A DNA stretch of 64,000 nucleotides from the NCBI GenBank assembly GCA_005656395.1, contig SRSI01000044.1:310001-374000 (forward strand), read 5' to 3'. The notes under the pieces were generated by a model. The model searched no databases, was not told the DNA's origin, and was given only the letters and a program-made list of their open reading frames with translations. Position 1 is the stretch's first letter. Every line of letters begins with the position of its first letter. The translations under genes were made by a program, and so were the position numbers. Source of the DNA: Strongyloides papillosus (lineage: Eukaryota > Nematoda > Chromadorea > Rhabditida > Strongyloididae). Below, piece by piece: positions 25,201 to 37,083 of this stretch.

Positions 25201-25663
25201 TGTACATGTATTTAGTTTACTCGTTATTTTATATCTTTGAAATTTATTTGCTAAATAATATAATATAACAAAATTTTTGAATACTTTTTCGGGTACTTAA
25301 TTAACTTTGATGTGATCAGATACACAAAATACAAATACTAATTCCATGTCACGTTGATTAAAAAATTAAACAATTTTGTGTAAAATTAACAATTATTTAC
25401 TATCTCTAATTATTTTTTTCTTTTGTTTTTAATTTGTTTATATTACATTATATCGAAAGACTTTACACATTTGCCCTTTATTTTAAAACAAAATACTGTC
25501 TTTGATGAATACAATTTTTTAGTTAGTTGAAATTAGTGAATAAAAAAAGAAACTTGATTTAAATATTGAGAATCTTTATTATATTGAATTAATTCTAATC
25601 TTATTACATTTTTATACTAAAATATCAGAATTTCTTTGTATCACTAAAATATCATACCCTCAA
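19241..25663. other. 6.4 kb with no recognised gene; purine-rich stretch behind plst-1
   Basis: No frame over 60 codons and no family motif. About 20390-22300 has G clearly exceeding C on the plus strand (pyrimidine-rich in the direction of plst-1 transcription). A (AAT)n run lies at 20038-20054. It probably contains the plst-1 promoter or 5' UTR introns and, at its right end, the promoter of the gene at 25664. Confidence 0.4.
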
Positions 25664-26430
25664 ATGATAATCTTTAGAATTATATTTTTTCTTTTTATTC
25701 TAAAAATCGAAAGATACCACTCAATGACAATTGAAGAATCGAGAAAAATTCTTGATTTACGTTATAAAGGAACAACACAACAACCTGAAGCAGTGATTAA
25801 TGATGGAACAAATGGCACGACAACAATTGGAACTGATTTAAATGAAGATAATATAACTGTTCCACAGGAAGAATATCATGAAGAGATAAATGAAGAGAAC
25901 ACAAGGGAACAAATATCGATATCTGAGGCATTATCTCCAATATCAGAAACGGTAGAAGATGATAAGGAGATGAATAATGGAAAATTAAATGACGAAGAAA
26001 AGAGAAATACAAAAAAATCAGATAAGGATGAACCACCAACAATATTTGAAGAATTATTCATTGATACATTAACCAAAAGTCTTGATAAAAGAAAAAAAAA
26101 ATTTTTCAATAGTAATTTCGGTGATATTCCTGTTGAGGAGTCCTTTGAAACACTAGGTAGACTTTGTTATAGATTCCTACAACATTATCATTTTTTTTGT
26201 GTACAACAACCAATAACTACTCAAAATGAGATGCGATGTCGCGGTTACCAACAGGTTACTTTATTAATTTAATTAAATCAAATAATTATGCCTTATTTTT
26301 ATAGGATTGTTCACAATTTTTTAGACCTAAAAGTCCATTAGAAGCAGTATCAGAAAAATTACAATCAAATATTAGATTAGGTTATTACAAATTACATGAT
26401 ATGCAGAAGACAATGAGTCCTTTTATATAA
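25664..26430 (+). CDS. Secreted acidic protein, not recognised
   Basis: Exons 25664-26254 and 26305-26430 give 238 residues; the 50-bp intron joins ...GYQQ to DCSQFFRP in phase 0. Residues 1-20 are a hydrophobic signal peptide (MIIFRIIFFLFILKIERYHS). A low-complexity acidic, Thr/Asn-rich region (about 45-130) follows, then a basic patch (SLDKRKKKFF, about 140) and a conserved-looking C-terminal domain (about 147-238) with four cysteines: GRLCYRFLQHYHFFC, MRCRGY and DCSQFF. I do not know the family. The layout suggests a secreted protein, possibly processed at the basic site. Confidence 0.7.
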
Positions 26431-27760
26431 TCATTTTTTTTATTTTCTATACTAACAATAAAACATAAAAAAATGGGTAATTAAAAATTATCAAAGTGAT
26501 AATAGAGTCCAAGGTTAAAAAAAGAAGTTTACATGTTTTTTTTTCTTTTAAATAATTTAAAAACATAATTATGTAATAACTGTAACTATAAATTATTTTT
26601 ATTAAATTGTACATTATATTTAGAAATAAAAATGTTTATTATCAAATATTTATATACATTGAAATTATCTTTATGTGCACATTAGAGTTAAAATGAATTG
26701 GAATAATGATTTTTCAATTTTTAACATTAGAAATGTAATTTTACAAATACTAACTTTGTCGTTGGTGCATACTTTTTTATTATTAACTAATATGGGAATG
26801 CTTTTTAACCTTATATATTTAAACTTCTTCTTTTATTAGTTGAATAATTATTCTTTTTTTTCCCATTAATTTATAGTTTCTTTTCTCAAAGATATTATTC
26901 TATTCTTCTACTTGTTATCAATATATTTAACATAAGTATATTATTTCCGCTAAATTTTTTACACATAATTTTTTTAATAATACAACATTTAAATATTTTT
27001 TACCTAATATATATTTTTATATATTCTTTTCAATTCATTTATAAGTATGAAGATGGAGAGCTGTAAAAATTCTTGGTACCTCATATTTATTATAATAATT
27101 GTGTCTATTTAAACTAGTAGAGGATATACTTGTCATGAAATATTATATGTGTTTTATTTAAAGAGAATAATACTTCATTCACATTATTTTTAAAGTAAAT
27201 TTTCAAATATAATGTAAGAGAAAAAGTGATTTTAATTTATCCTTTGCGTAATATTGACAGAAAAATTTTAGAATATAACAAAATTTAAACATTTAACTGA
27301 CACTTCCAAGACAAATTAAAATATTTTAATCATTCTATATAAAACAATCCAATTTAAATTTAAAAAAAAACACTCTCTCCTTAACATTTACATTTGCCTT
27401 TTATCTATAAATATTGCTCTTTACATTGTAGAAGCTTATTTTTCATATCTATACACTTTAGAGACAAGACAAATGTCTGCTTCATTTTTTCTATACATTT
27501 TATACATATTATTTTTTTTGTAAAATTAACATGGGACGTTTTTGTTTATAACTTGATATAATTTTCTCTTTTTATTTTTACATCATTTTTGGTTAACTTA
27601 AATTTTAGATGGTTGTGTTTCTATGGTATTGAGTTAGTTTTAAAACTATAATTAAAATTCGAATCCCTTTATTTTTAATTATCTAGTCATAAAATAAATA
27701 TATAAATATGTCATTTTAATTTTTAAACATTTATATTTTTATAGAATCTACAATCCTGGA
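26431..27760. other. Intergenic before the lipid phosphatase
   Basis: A+T-rich with T-rich tracts. A TTTTTATAG acceptor-like site at about 27737-27745 lies just upstream of the PLPP ATG, suggesting trans-splicing or a 5' UTR intron. No gene was recognised. Confidence 0.4.
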
Positions 27761-28854
27761 ATGGGAGATATTAAAATATCCAGGATTTTATGTGACTTTT
27801 TGGTTCTTGTCATTTGTGCATTACCATTACTTATCTTCCATGAATTTGTCACACCATATAAACGTGGATTCTATTGCGATGATGAATCTATTAGATACCC
27901 TTATCGACCATCAACTGTCACAAGGCAAATGCTAATTGTTGTTGGTATATTAATTCCAACAATTTTAATATTTTTAACTGAAATATTCCGTTATAATGTT
28001 TGGGAAAAGAAATGTGCTAACGTTTTCAAGACCTATGCCATAAAAAATCGTACTGTTAATCGTCTTATCGTTCGTCTTTATACCTTCCTTGGATTCTTTT
28101 TCCTAGGTATTTGTTTTAATCAAATTATGGTTGATATTGCTAAATATACCATTGGAAGACATCGCCCACATTTTATGGATGTTTGTAAACCAAATATCGG
28201 TTATAAAAATTGTCCACAAGATCATATTTATATTAGTAATTTCACTTGTACTGGAACTGATAAATATCTTATCCATGAATCAAAATTATCCTTTTTCTCC
28301 GGACACTCAGCATTCTCTTTCTACGGAGCTTGGTATACTGCGGTAAGTTAAATTTAATATTTATCTCTATTTTTACTATTGTAATTATTCTAATTTAGTT
28401 ATACTTGCAAGCAAGACTTTATAAACCATTACATAGTAAAATATTACTACCAGTCATCCAATTTTCTTTGTTTGGAGGAGCTAGTTTTGTGGCATATTCT
28501 CGTGTCAGTGACTATAAACATCATTGGTCTGATGTATTAGTTGGTTCAATAATGGGAAGTGCAATTGGTATTATTAATGCAGTTTGCTTTGCCAGAGTCT
28601 TCAAACACCGTGAAATCCCACCATGCGATAGAAAGTTAGTTGAAGATGATGAGATAGAAATGGAGGAGGGTCGTTATATAAAAAATGATGTATCATTTAA
28701 GGAGTCAAAGAAACCAGACAATGTTTTTAGATCTCAACAATTTAAACCCATCTCGCAAGATAGACATACAAATGAAAGGCAAGATATTTCCAGTGACCAT
28801 GTCCCTTCTTTTTTAAATCCAAATGTCCCTCCATTAGCCAGTACTGAAGCTTAG
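27761..28854 (+). CDS. Phospholipid phosphatase (PLPP/LPP family)
   Basis: Exons 27761-28342 and 28399-28854 give 345 residues. This integral membrane enzyme dephosphorylates lipid phosphates (phosphatidate, lysophosphatidate, sphingosine-1-phosphate) on the outer or lumenal face. Six membrane segments are visible. The three catalytic motifs are complete: KYTIGRHRP (K-x6-RP), SFFSGHS (the SGH motif) and SRVSDYKHHWSDV (SR-x5-H-x3-D), with predicted nucleophile His in the last. An N-glycosylation site (SNFTC) lies in the loop before motif 2. The last ~85 residues are a cytoplasmic tail. That tail can probably be replaced through a GTTAGT donor at 28635 and the exon at 29269-29389. Confidence 0.93.
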
Positions 28855-29268
28855 TATGGAGACTACTAACTTTTAATCTTTTTTTTTGTTCAATCTTTCC
28901 AATCAACGCTAAATGCAAATTATAATTTTTTTTTTTGTATAATCACATTAACACATGTAATTTTTATTATTACTTATATTATTTATAACAATGACAAAAA
29001 GGTTTGATTCTGCAGTAATCACCCTTATGATTAGTATAAGAAATATGTTATCTTAACTGTTTAATTTGTTATTACATTTTTTTCTTTTATTTTTCCATCC
29101 ATTTTTTAAATTAAGCTTTAACTTCTTTATGTTTTTGTCTCTAAATCAAAAAACTTTTTTTTGGCTTTTGCTTTTAATTAAATTCTACTTACTTTTGTCA
29201 ATATTTGTCAATTAAGAGTTTTTTATAAAAACAAATCTTTTATGTAAAATTAAATTCTTACTTTTCAG

Positions 29269-29389
29269 GTCACATTACGTTTCATCTAAAACACCATTGA
29301 TATCACCTTATGATTATGAGCGTCACCATATGATAGACCATCGAATTATTATGCCACCAGTTACCTCACCAAGAGTAAAAGATATCTAA
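29269..29389 (+). CDS. Probable alternative last exon of the PLPP gene
   Basis: A CTTTTCAG acceptor at 29261-29268 is followed by a 40-codon frame ending at TAA (29387-29389): SHYVSSKTPLISPYDYERHH ... MPPVTSPRVKDI. It needs a phase-2 donor upstream. Within PLPP exon 2, AGAAA|GTTAGT at 28634/28635 supplies it and rebuilds the same Lys codon (CDRK followed by SHYV). The resulting isoform would have about 315 residues with a different cytoplasmic tail; all catalytic motifs lie upstream and are kept. The GTTAGT donor is also used by unc-24 and snf-11 here. No RNA evidence is available. Confidence 0.55.
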
Positions 29390-30057
29390 ATTGGATAGAA
29401 TATATTTTTTATTTCATTATATCACAAAAGAATTATAAGATTAACAATTGCTTAATAAAAAATAATTAAATTTCGTTAGATATGAACAAACATTTATAAT
29501 TAAAACGATGTATTGTTTCATACATAACTACTATATATGTATTATGAATATAAATTTTTATAATAAGGTTCTTGGATGTCTTGAAATATATTGAGTTCTA
29601 TTATTATTATTTTCTGTTTTAAAAGTGATTATGCAAAAAAGATTTCCATGTCAGTTTTTTTCACATTTAAATTTTAAAATATTGGAATTAAGATTAGTGG
29701 CAAATTAGTTTCTCTATTTGCTTTAAAATTATATAGCCTTGATAAAGTAGAACTCCATAAATGTTAAATTAATGTGGAACAACATTAGCTACCATTGATT
29801 TCGATGAAACAAATTCTGTCATCTTACAGTTTTTAACACTAGAGAACGTATATATTTATTCATGTACAAGATTAACGTAAAATTTTAAAAAAATACTAGC
29901 AGACAGAACAGCGTATTTATTTGTAATGTCAAATTATTTAACGGACCAACTAACTTTTCCTGAATCAATAAATCATAAATGATTTCTAATGCTAACAAAA
30001 TTTTTTATTTCAGACAAAGAAATAATTGTTTTTATTAATAAAAAACTAAATTTGTAA
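29390..30057. other. Convergent intergenic region
   Basis: A+T-rich 3' flanks of the lipid phosphatase (plus) and the GH18-like gene (minus). No gene was seen. Confidence 0.4.
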
Positions 30058-33000
30058 TTAATTTTGACACAAAGCTTCTTTAGTTGACATTAACAAAGAG
30101 TACATACCTTGCTTACATTCATTAGAAAAGTCATCGTCATTTAAAGAATTAAATAATATTCCACCTAACTTTTCTCTCATTACATATTTTAATTTGTAAA
30201 ATAATGTATCTTGTGTCTCATAGGTAACCTCTTCATTACTTAACAAAATACTCTTTCCAGAGATATGATCATATGAAATTCTCATTACACTACCAGTTTT
30301 TTTTAATTCTTTACATAAAATTTTTTGTTCAATTCTCCTTACCATTACAGTTCCAGAGGATTTTGATGGTGTAAGGAGGCCTCTGGTAATATTTAGATCT
30401 ACTGGTACTGAACGTGCATAAATTGGAATGTTTAATAAAACTTTTTTTGTATCAATTCCTGCTCTCTCCCATGATTGGATTGTTTGTTCTATCATCTTAA
30501 TATCATTCTCATTTTTATCTTCATTAATATTTGCTCTTGTTGGTGATGGCATATCATTATTAATATCAAGAGATAGGTAGTCAAGATTATTTAAAACATT
30601 TACATCATACAACTGTGGAACATTCTCAGCCCATGAAGGAAGTGATAAACTAAGAATCTTGGTACAAGAATTTGTTTTTAATTTCAGCGAAATTGTTTGC
30701 CTTAAAACTTCAACAAACTCACTATACCTCTTCTTCATTTTTGGTGTTAACGTACTATGGCAACGAAGTTCAACACCTTGAAGATTATACTCAACTAAAT
30801 GATCAACTATTTTATCAGCTAAATTCTGTGGATCATCAAGTAATATATCGAAATCATTTTTAGGTAGGAAACATGTTATTGTTGTCCTAACAGGTACTTT
30901 TTTATTTTTCTTTAGTTGCCTTGAAAGTCTTGTTGATATACTTTTAGAATACTCATCTCTAAATATTATGCTTGCATTTGGTAGTAATAAAACATCTTCA
31001 GTCAATACTTCATCACATTTGCTGTATGGAATCTTTTGTGGAAGTAACGGGAATTTATCTTTTTTTTGGGGTAAACGATAAACACAAACTGTTCTGTATT
31101 TTCCGTTAATCTTATTACATACCTCAGATTCCTCATTTTTAGTGTTATTTTCTCCAACTTTCATTACTTCATCTTCTTTCTTTGAGTCATATAATACTGC
31201 AACATCATGTGAAGATTCTCTTTTACATTGATTACAAATCTTAAAAAATAAGTTTTATTTGTATAAAAAATTAAACATACTTGAGTTGATGCAATAATCT
31301 TTAAAATCGGATAAGAGTTCATTGCAGGGCATGTACCACCAATATTATCTAACTCAATATTCTTAAGTGAAACCCCAGCAAATTTCTTTACCGATGCCCA
31401 GATAGCCTTCATTCTTGCACTTTTTTCATTATCATAAGAAATAAAATTTTTCCCCTCAACAATATATGGAACTCCCATATCCTCAACAAACCTTTGAATT
31501 GTTACATTATTTTGAATAATCTCACAAATTTTATCTTGACTTAAATTATCTTTACTTCCATCTCTTAAATTATCATTATTAGGTGCTACTGGTAATCCAA
31601 TATAATTATCCATTGCTGTATCTCTAATAGCGGACGTTTGCATTTCAACAACCTGTCCACCGACAGAAAATTCAACAATAATCATATTGGGATTAACACC
31701 TCTACCAATCCAATCATTAGCAAAGGCATCAGCTGACATTTGCCTCTTCTCAAGTAATGGTGATTCAATTAACAATGTGCTATGATGACTTGTCTTTTTA
31801 TCCCAAACATCTCTAAATTTATGGGCCTCCAAAATGAAATAGTCAACAGCTGTTACCATTTCGTCAATTTGATAGAAATTACTATAAGCATTGTATGGTA
31901 AAATATTACAGAATAGATATCTATTAAAACCAAGAGCTTTCTTAAGATCAAGTAAAAATTTACTAAAAGTTTTTCCATCAAAAGAACTTGAAAATTTCTC
32001 AACTGTCCAAACGATGTTGACATGTTTGATACCATATGTATCCATAAATTTCAATAAATTTTTAATAAATTTTTCCTTATAGAAATAATTCAATAATAAA
32101 CTTCTCCATTGTACTGAACCCATATTCTGGCCAACGGTTATCATAAGATATGGTTTAACATCAACATCCCAATTTTCAAAATCTTTTATAAATTTATCTG
32201 ATTCGTCTGGTAATTTTATATCACCAATTGGTGTAAAAGTAATGTCATCAACAGCGATATGTGAACAATAAGATGGTTGTAAATTCTCAAAAATATTTCC
32301 AATAGTTGTACTTGGTGAAACTTTACAAATTCTTGTACATTCATTATTGCCAATTTGTGGAGTATGTTTGGAGAATTGGAATATTTTTGTTACAGCTTTA
32401 TGTAAAGGATATTTACCATAACCACAAAAGTCATCACTATCATCACCTTCCATATTTGTTAATCCAACACCGCCATAACCATTATTTAAGATCCATCTTA
32501 ATTTATTGAAGAATGATTCATGTTGTGGATCAACATATTGATAGTATAAACCATTATTACCAAAGACAGCTGTTGTTTGTGAATCAACATCATAAATCAG
32601 AGAGGCATTTGATTTCTCCTCTTCAATCTCTCTTTTTGAAATTTTTACGGTACTTGTTTCAACAGATTCTTGTTGTACATATTGAGTGATCAATGTAAGA
32701 TCACCCGGATCTGTTGTGTTTGTCATATCAATCTCCTCATTTGATCCCTCATAGACATTCATGCTTTTACTATTATATGTTGAATAATCAATTTCATTAT
32801 TTTTATCCTTACATACTTCAGAAAGAGTATAATATCCATTGTACAATCCGGTATAATTTGATTTTTTAAATTCATGTTTGTGGGAAGAACCATGATGGAA
32901 TGATGTATTGTCAGTTAAGAGGTAGCCTCTAGCCCAGATATTTAAACCAACAACAATTTTTGTTTTGGGAACACTATAAAGTGTATTTGCTTCTGAGATA

Positions 33001-33808
33001 ACCTTAGACAATGCTTTGTAATCAGGAATTTGAGGGGATGTGTAAAGTGGGTCAATATGTTCTACTTTACTATCTTTAGATCTGAGATTTGGTATTGGCA
33101 TTGTAATGTAAAGTTTGTCAACTTTTGTGGCTAGTTTTAATAAATGATGTTTTAATTGTGATATCATTGGTCCATTGATTCTAAGAATGATTTTAATTTT
33201 TTTTCCGTTCAATTTTGATGAGGCATCATCTGTTGCAACATTAAATTCATCCAAAAAACTCATGAAAGAGTATGAGGATAATGCATTGACGTCTGTACGA
33301 AGGAAGATACCATCAAATGACCAAAGTTTCATGAGTCTAATAATATTATCAATAAATTTTTTTCTATAAAATTCATAATCAAGAAGTTCTGTTGTAGAGT
33401 CATACATAACATCAGCAAATAATTTTATATTTTTTTTTGATTTTTTAACTCTAAAAAAAATATAAAAATCAAATTATTATTTTAAGTTAAAAAAAATTAC
33501 AAATTAAGGATTTGATAATTTGTATATCCACTTAATACAAGATCATCATTAACATTTCCAGGAATTATTTGCATATTATTATCAATTCCCATTACACCAT
33601 ACATAATATGTGTACAATTTAACTCATTAAAATTTTCTTCTTTCAATGAAATACTATTTCTAGGATGAGTGAAACAAAAGAATGAATTAGAAGGCATTGT
33701 AGAGGTAGATAAAGTTCCATTCTCCATTATAATTTTATTTTCCTCATTCTTCTCTCCGTTTAGAAAGAGAGGAAGTAAAATGATGGTAAGTAAAGGAAAT
33801 ATTAACAT
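30058..33808 (-). CDS. Secreted protein with three catalytically dead GH18 chitinase-like modules
   Basis: Exons 33808-33501, 33450-31281 and 31239-30058 give 1219 residues; introns are 50 and 41 bp. Residues 1-18 are a signal peptide. Module 1 (about 40-470) has NCTHIMYGVM, KLFADVM and a C-terminal GYGGVGLTNMEGDDSDDFCG typical of GH18 barrels. Module 2 (about 480-826) starts at YCSHIAVDDITF. Module 3 (about 850-1215) ends LGGILFNSLNDDDFSNEC. The GH18 active-site strand (consensus FDGxDxDWE) is FDGIFLRTD at 148-156, GIKHVNIVWT at 576-585 and LQGVELRCH at 979-987, so the catalytic Glu and its partner Asp residues are gone in all three. It is therefore probably a carbohydrate-binding, structural or signalling chitinase-like protein. 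Many N-glycosylation sites and an acidic/Thr-rich insert (about 310-380) fit secretion. Confidence 0.8.
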
Positions 33809-36800
33809 CTCTTTAATAAAGTAACATATTGCAAAGATTCATAATCTTATATACTTCTAATGTTATGTATAATCAATCCTTGATTCAATAAACATATTTA
33901 AATTTAATGTATAAACAGAATTTTGAAATTCAATTAACTTTTCTCCTTTTAACATAAACAAAAACACATTAAATATCTTGTTATCATTTTTCCATGATCA
34001 AAAATGTAATATAAAATATTTATATATTATTTATTGTTATTAAATCATAAAAATATATTATCTTTAAAAATCTTTTTTTATCCTTCATTTTTCTTTATCA
34101 TCATCATCATTTTCAAGATAAAAGGTCCCTTATGAGAAGTGGAAGATGGAGAAATTAAAATATTATACATTTTCTCACACATTTACTTTTAGGAAAATAT
34201 GACGGAAGAAGATAAAATTTGTATTGGGACAATTAATTATATTTCAATCAAGGCAAAATCTCTTTTTTCTTATCAAAACTTCTTTATATATTAAAGAATT
34301 TATATTTCTAATAAACCAATATGAGTTACTTTTATATATGCTTTTTCTTTTTATATTATTCTTATGTTGGCATAACTTTATAATAACTCAAATGATACTT
34401 TTATAATAATAAAAAGATGATAAAAGATTATCTTTTTAATAAATAATTTTCTTATAATACTTAATAAAATACACACGTTTAGGTAAAAGATTTAAATTAC
34501 TACAATTTTTATAGATTCAATTATATTAAGATTGTGCAAAAAGATAATAGAATAAAGCATATATCATTTGTAAGTAATGAAAAACTGTTAAAAATTTGAT
34601 ATCATTCATTATATAATAAGATATAAATTTTGAAAGAGAAACAAACTTTTGTCCCTCCTTTAATTAATTTTGATATCTCAGGAAACTTTTAATAATGATT
34701 AATTGGTATATTTTAAATAAAACTTTTACAATTAAAAATTTGGTGAATTAAATAATAGATTGCTGAGGATATATATTAGTAGTAATATTTTTTGTTAACA
34801 TTTGCCAACAAAGTGTAGGTAGGAGATGAGTTTCAAAGATTGATAAGGATAATATAATGACATATGTCATATCTATATATTAGTAGTTTAAATTAAGCTT
34901 TAATGTTAAGGTGATTGAGTAATGATGAGTTAATATATATATATATTTATAATATAAATATTAGCAAATATTATATCAAAAATTGTGAGAAGTTAAGCAT
35001 TATATCTTAATCATCATTATAAACAAAATATGATTTTACTACTACTGATTTTTAATAAAAAAGGTTTTTTTAAAACTTATTAATCATTTTAATTTAGTTG
35101 ATATGTAAATATTTTACCAAAATCCGTCATATTTTTAGTGTGTCTCAGTAAATATCATAGTTTTATTAATATTTTACCTCCTCAACTCATTTGTCATAAA
35201 GTAATTGTAGTTGAAGATATGATTACCTATATCTACTGATCAAGTAATATTTACCACTAATATAAAAATAGATTTAGATATAAATAAATAATCACAAAAA
35301 ATCATTTGAAACATCTTTTCAAAGGTATCAAATTTCCTTTCTATTTTTATCATAATTACTCTAATTAATATTTTTATTTACAATAAGTTACTTTTAAAAT
35401 GTACCTTTGTCAAAATAAAAATATTCATAATTCAAATAATACTACTCTTAAGACATTATATGCTTCTAGTTAAAAAGTTTCTTCATTAGATAATATGTAT
35501 TAAGAAAATATAGATTTTAAAGCCATTAATGATATATAGTCTATCTTATTATCCTAATATTTTTTATATCCCTACTTATATCTTCCTATTCACTCTTCTA
35601 ATCATTCATATTTAATTAATTTATCACCCACTATCCTGTCTCCTAAAAATTTTTCTTTATCAAATTTATACTCCAAATAAAGGGAAAAAAAGAAAAAATT
35701 TTTTTTTATCAAAATCACCCTGAAAACAAAGAAAAAAATTATTTTTTCATTGTCTCTTTTTCTATCTTTATAATAAACATGTAAATTTTTACTACCATGA
35801 CGTATTTTTGATAAAACAAAATGAATATATATTTATAAAATTTACAAAAAATGCCATTTTTTCTATTATTTCAAAAGCTTTACCAAGTTGTTCGTAATTA
35901 CAAACACTTGTTAAATTATTTAACTATTAAATATGCATTTGTTCGGTAAAAATTTACTATATATATTTTGACAAGAGGAAAAACTTCAACCACATCATGA
36001 TTTTTAAAACAATTTTTTTACCATCCATTTACTAAAAAGCATCCTACCAAATATTTTTATCTTCCCTTTTAAATACACTTAAAAATTCTTTGAATTAAAG
36101 ATTGTGGCTATCGTGATTAAGGCATTCTAAATGTTCATTAGATTCTATAAAAAAATTACCATCAACAAATAGGAAAGTTAAAGAAAGATAATATTTATTG
36201 TTTCAAGGATCCCCTTAATAGAGATGTTTAAGTAAAAAGATAAGTAGTGGTGAAAAATTATTCCTCACCCTACATATGGCTCTTCTATAATCTTCCCTCT
36301 CTTTTTTTACCCTCAAATATTTTGACATAAAATGACCAAAATCTCTTTTATAATTCTTATCATCACCATCACCACCCTCTTATTTATAGTTAAATTTTTT
36401 TAATATAAAATTTTTAATTTACCCTTTGTATATTTCTTAAAAATTTCAATAACTTTTCCATCCCTCAGGAAGGATCTTTCTTTTTTATCATTAAAGTATA
36501 GTTAAGAAGATAAAATATTTATAAAATCATTTGTTAAAAACAATGTCGAAAGACTACTACTTATAAATTTTATAGACTATAAAATAAAGCATTATTTCAA
36601 AAAAAATTTTACAATTTTTTTAAAAAGATATTATTATTAATTACACATCTTTTTTCATCCCCCTTAAATCACTTAAACATTCTTTATTATACATTTTCAA
36701 ATTTTTTTTATTACTCCAATTATTGCCTAACACAACATATAGTGTAAAATATATGATCTTTTACTTTCACATCAAAAAAATTTTTTCCTTTAAACTATTT

Positions 36801-37083
36801 GTAATGTTAAGATAAATTTGCTACTTTATTTAATTAAAGATACCACATTCATATAACAAAAGATTTTATCAATTATCATTTTATTCTTTTCAAATTTTTC
36901 TTCCCTCTCATATATTATATATGATAATATCCTCTGAAAACATATAATAATTTTCATTTTTAAACATTCTTACTTTGTTCTTTTTTATTCTTATTTTTTT
37001 TAAAAACATTTTTAAGAGCCTATTTTTTGATCTAAGGAAGGAAAGAGAAATTTATCGTGAAAAGGGTGAAAGAGTATTACAAG
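33809..37083. other. Long intergenic region upstream of snf-11; pyrimidine-rich on plus
   Basis: No gene was recognised. About 35560-37020 is markedly T/C-rich and G-poor on the plus strand (tracts such as CCACTATCCTGTCTCC and TTCCCTCTC), the orientation of snf-11 transcription. This is compatible with a long outron, 5' UTR introns or promoter. Confidence 0.4.
33846..33853 (-). promoter_or_regulatory. TATA box of the triple GH18-like gene
   Basis: TATATAAG on the minus strand lies about 38 bp upstream of the ATG at 33808, implying a very short 5' leader. Confidence 0.45.

Noticed and set aside
26694..26840. A 48-codon hydrophobic ORF
   Set aside because: Phe/Leu/Asn composition expected from A+T-rich DNA; no supporting signals.
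37057..37083. GTG start giving nine extra residues to snf-11
   Set aside because: A proper ATG follows at 37084 and nematode nuclear genes rarely use GTG.
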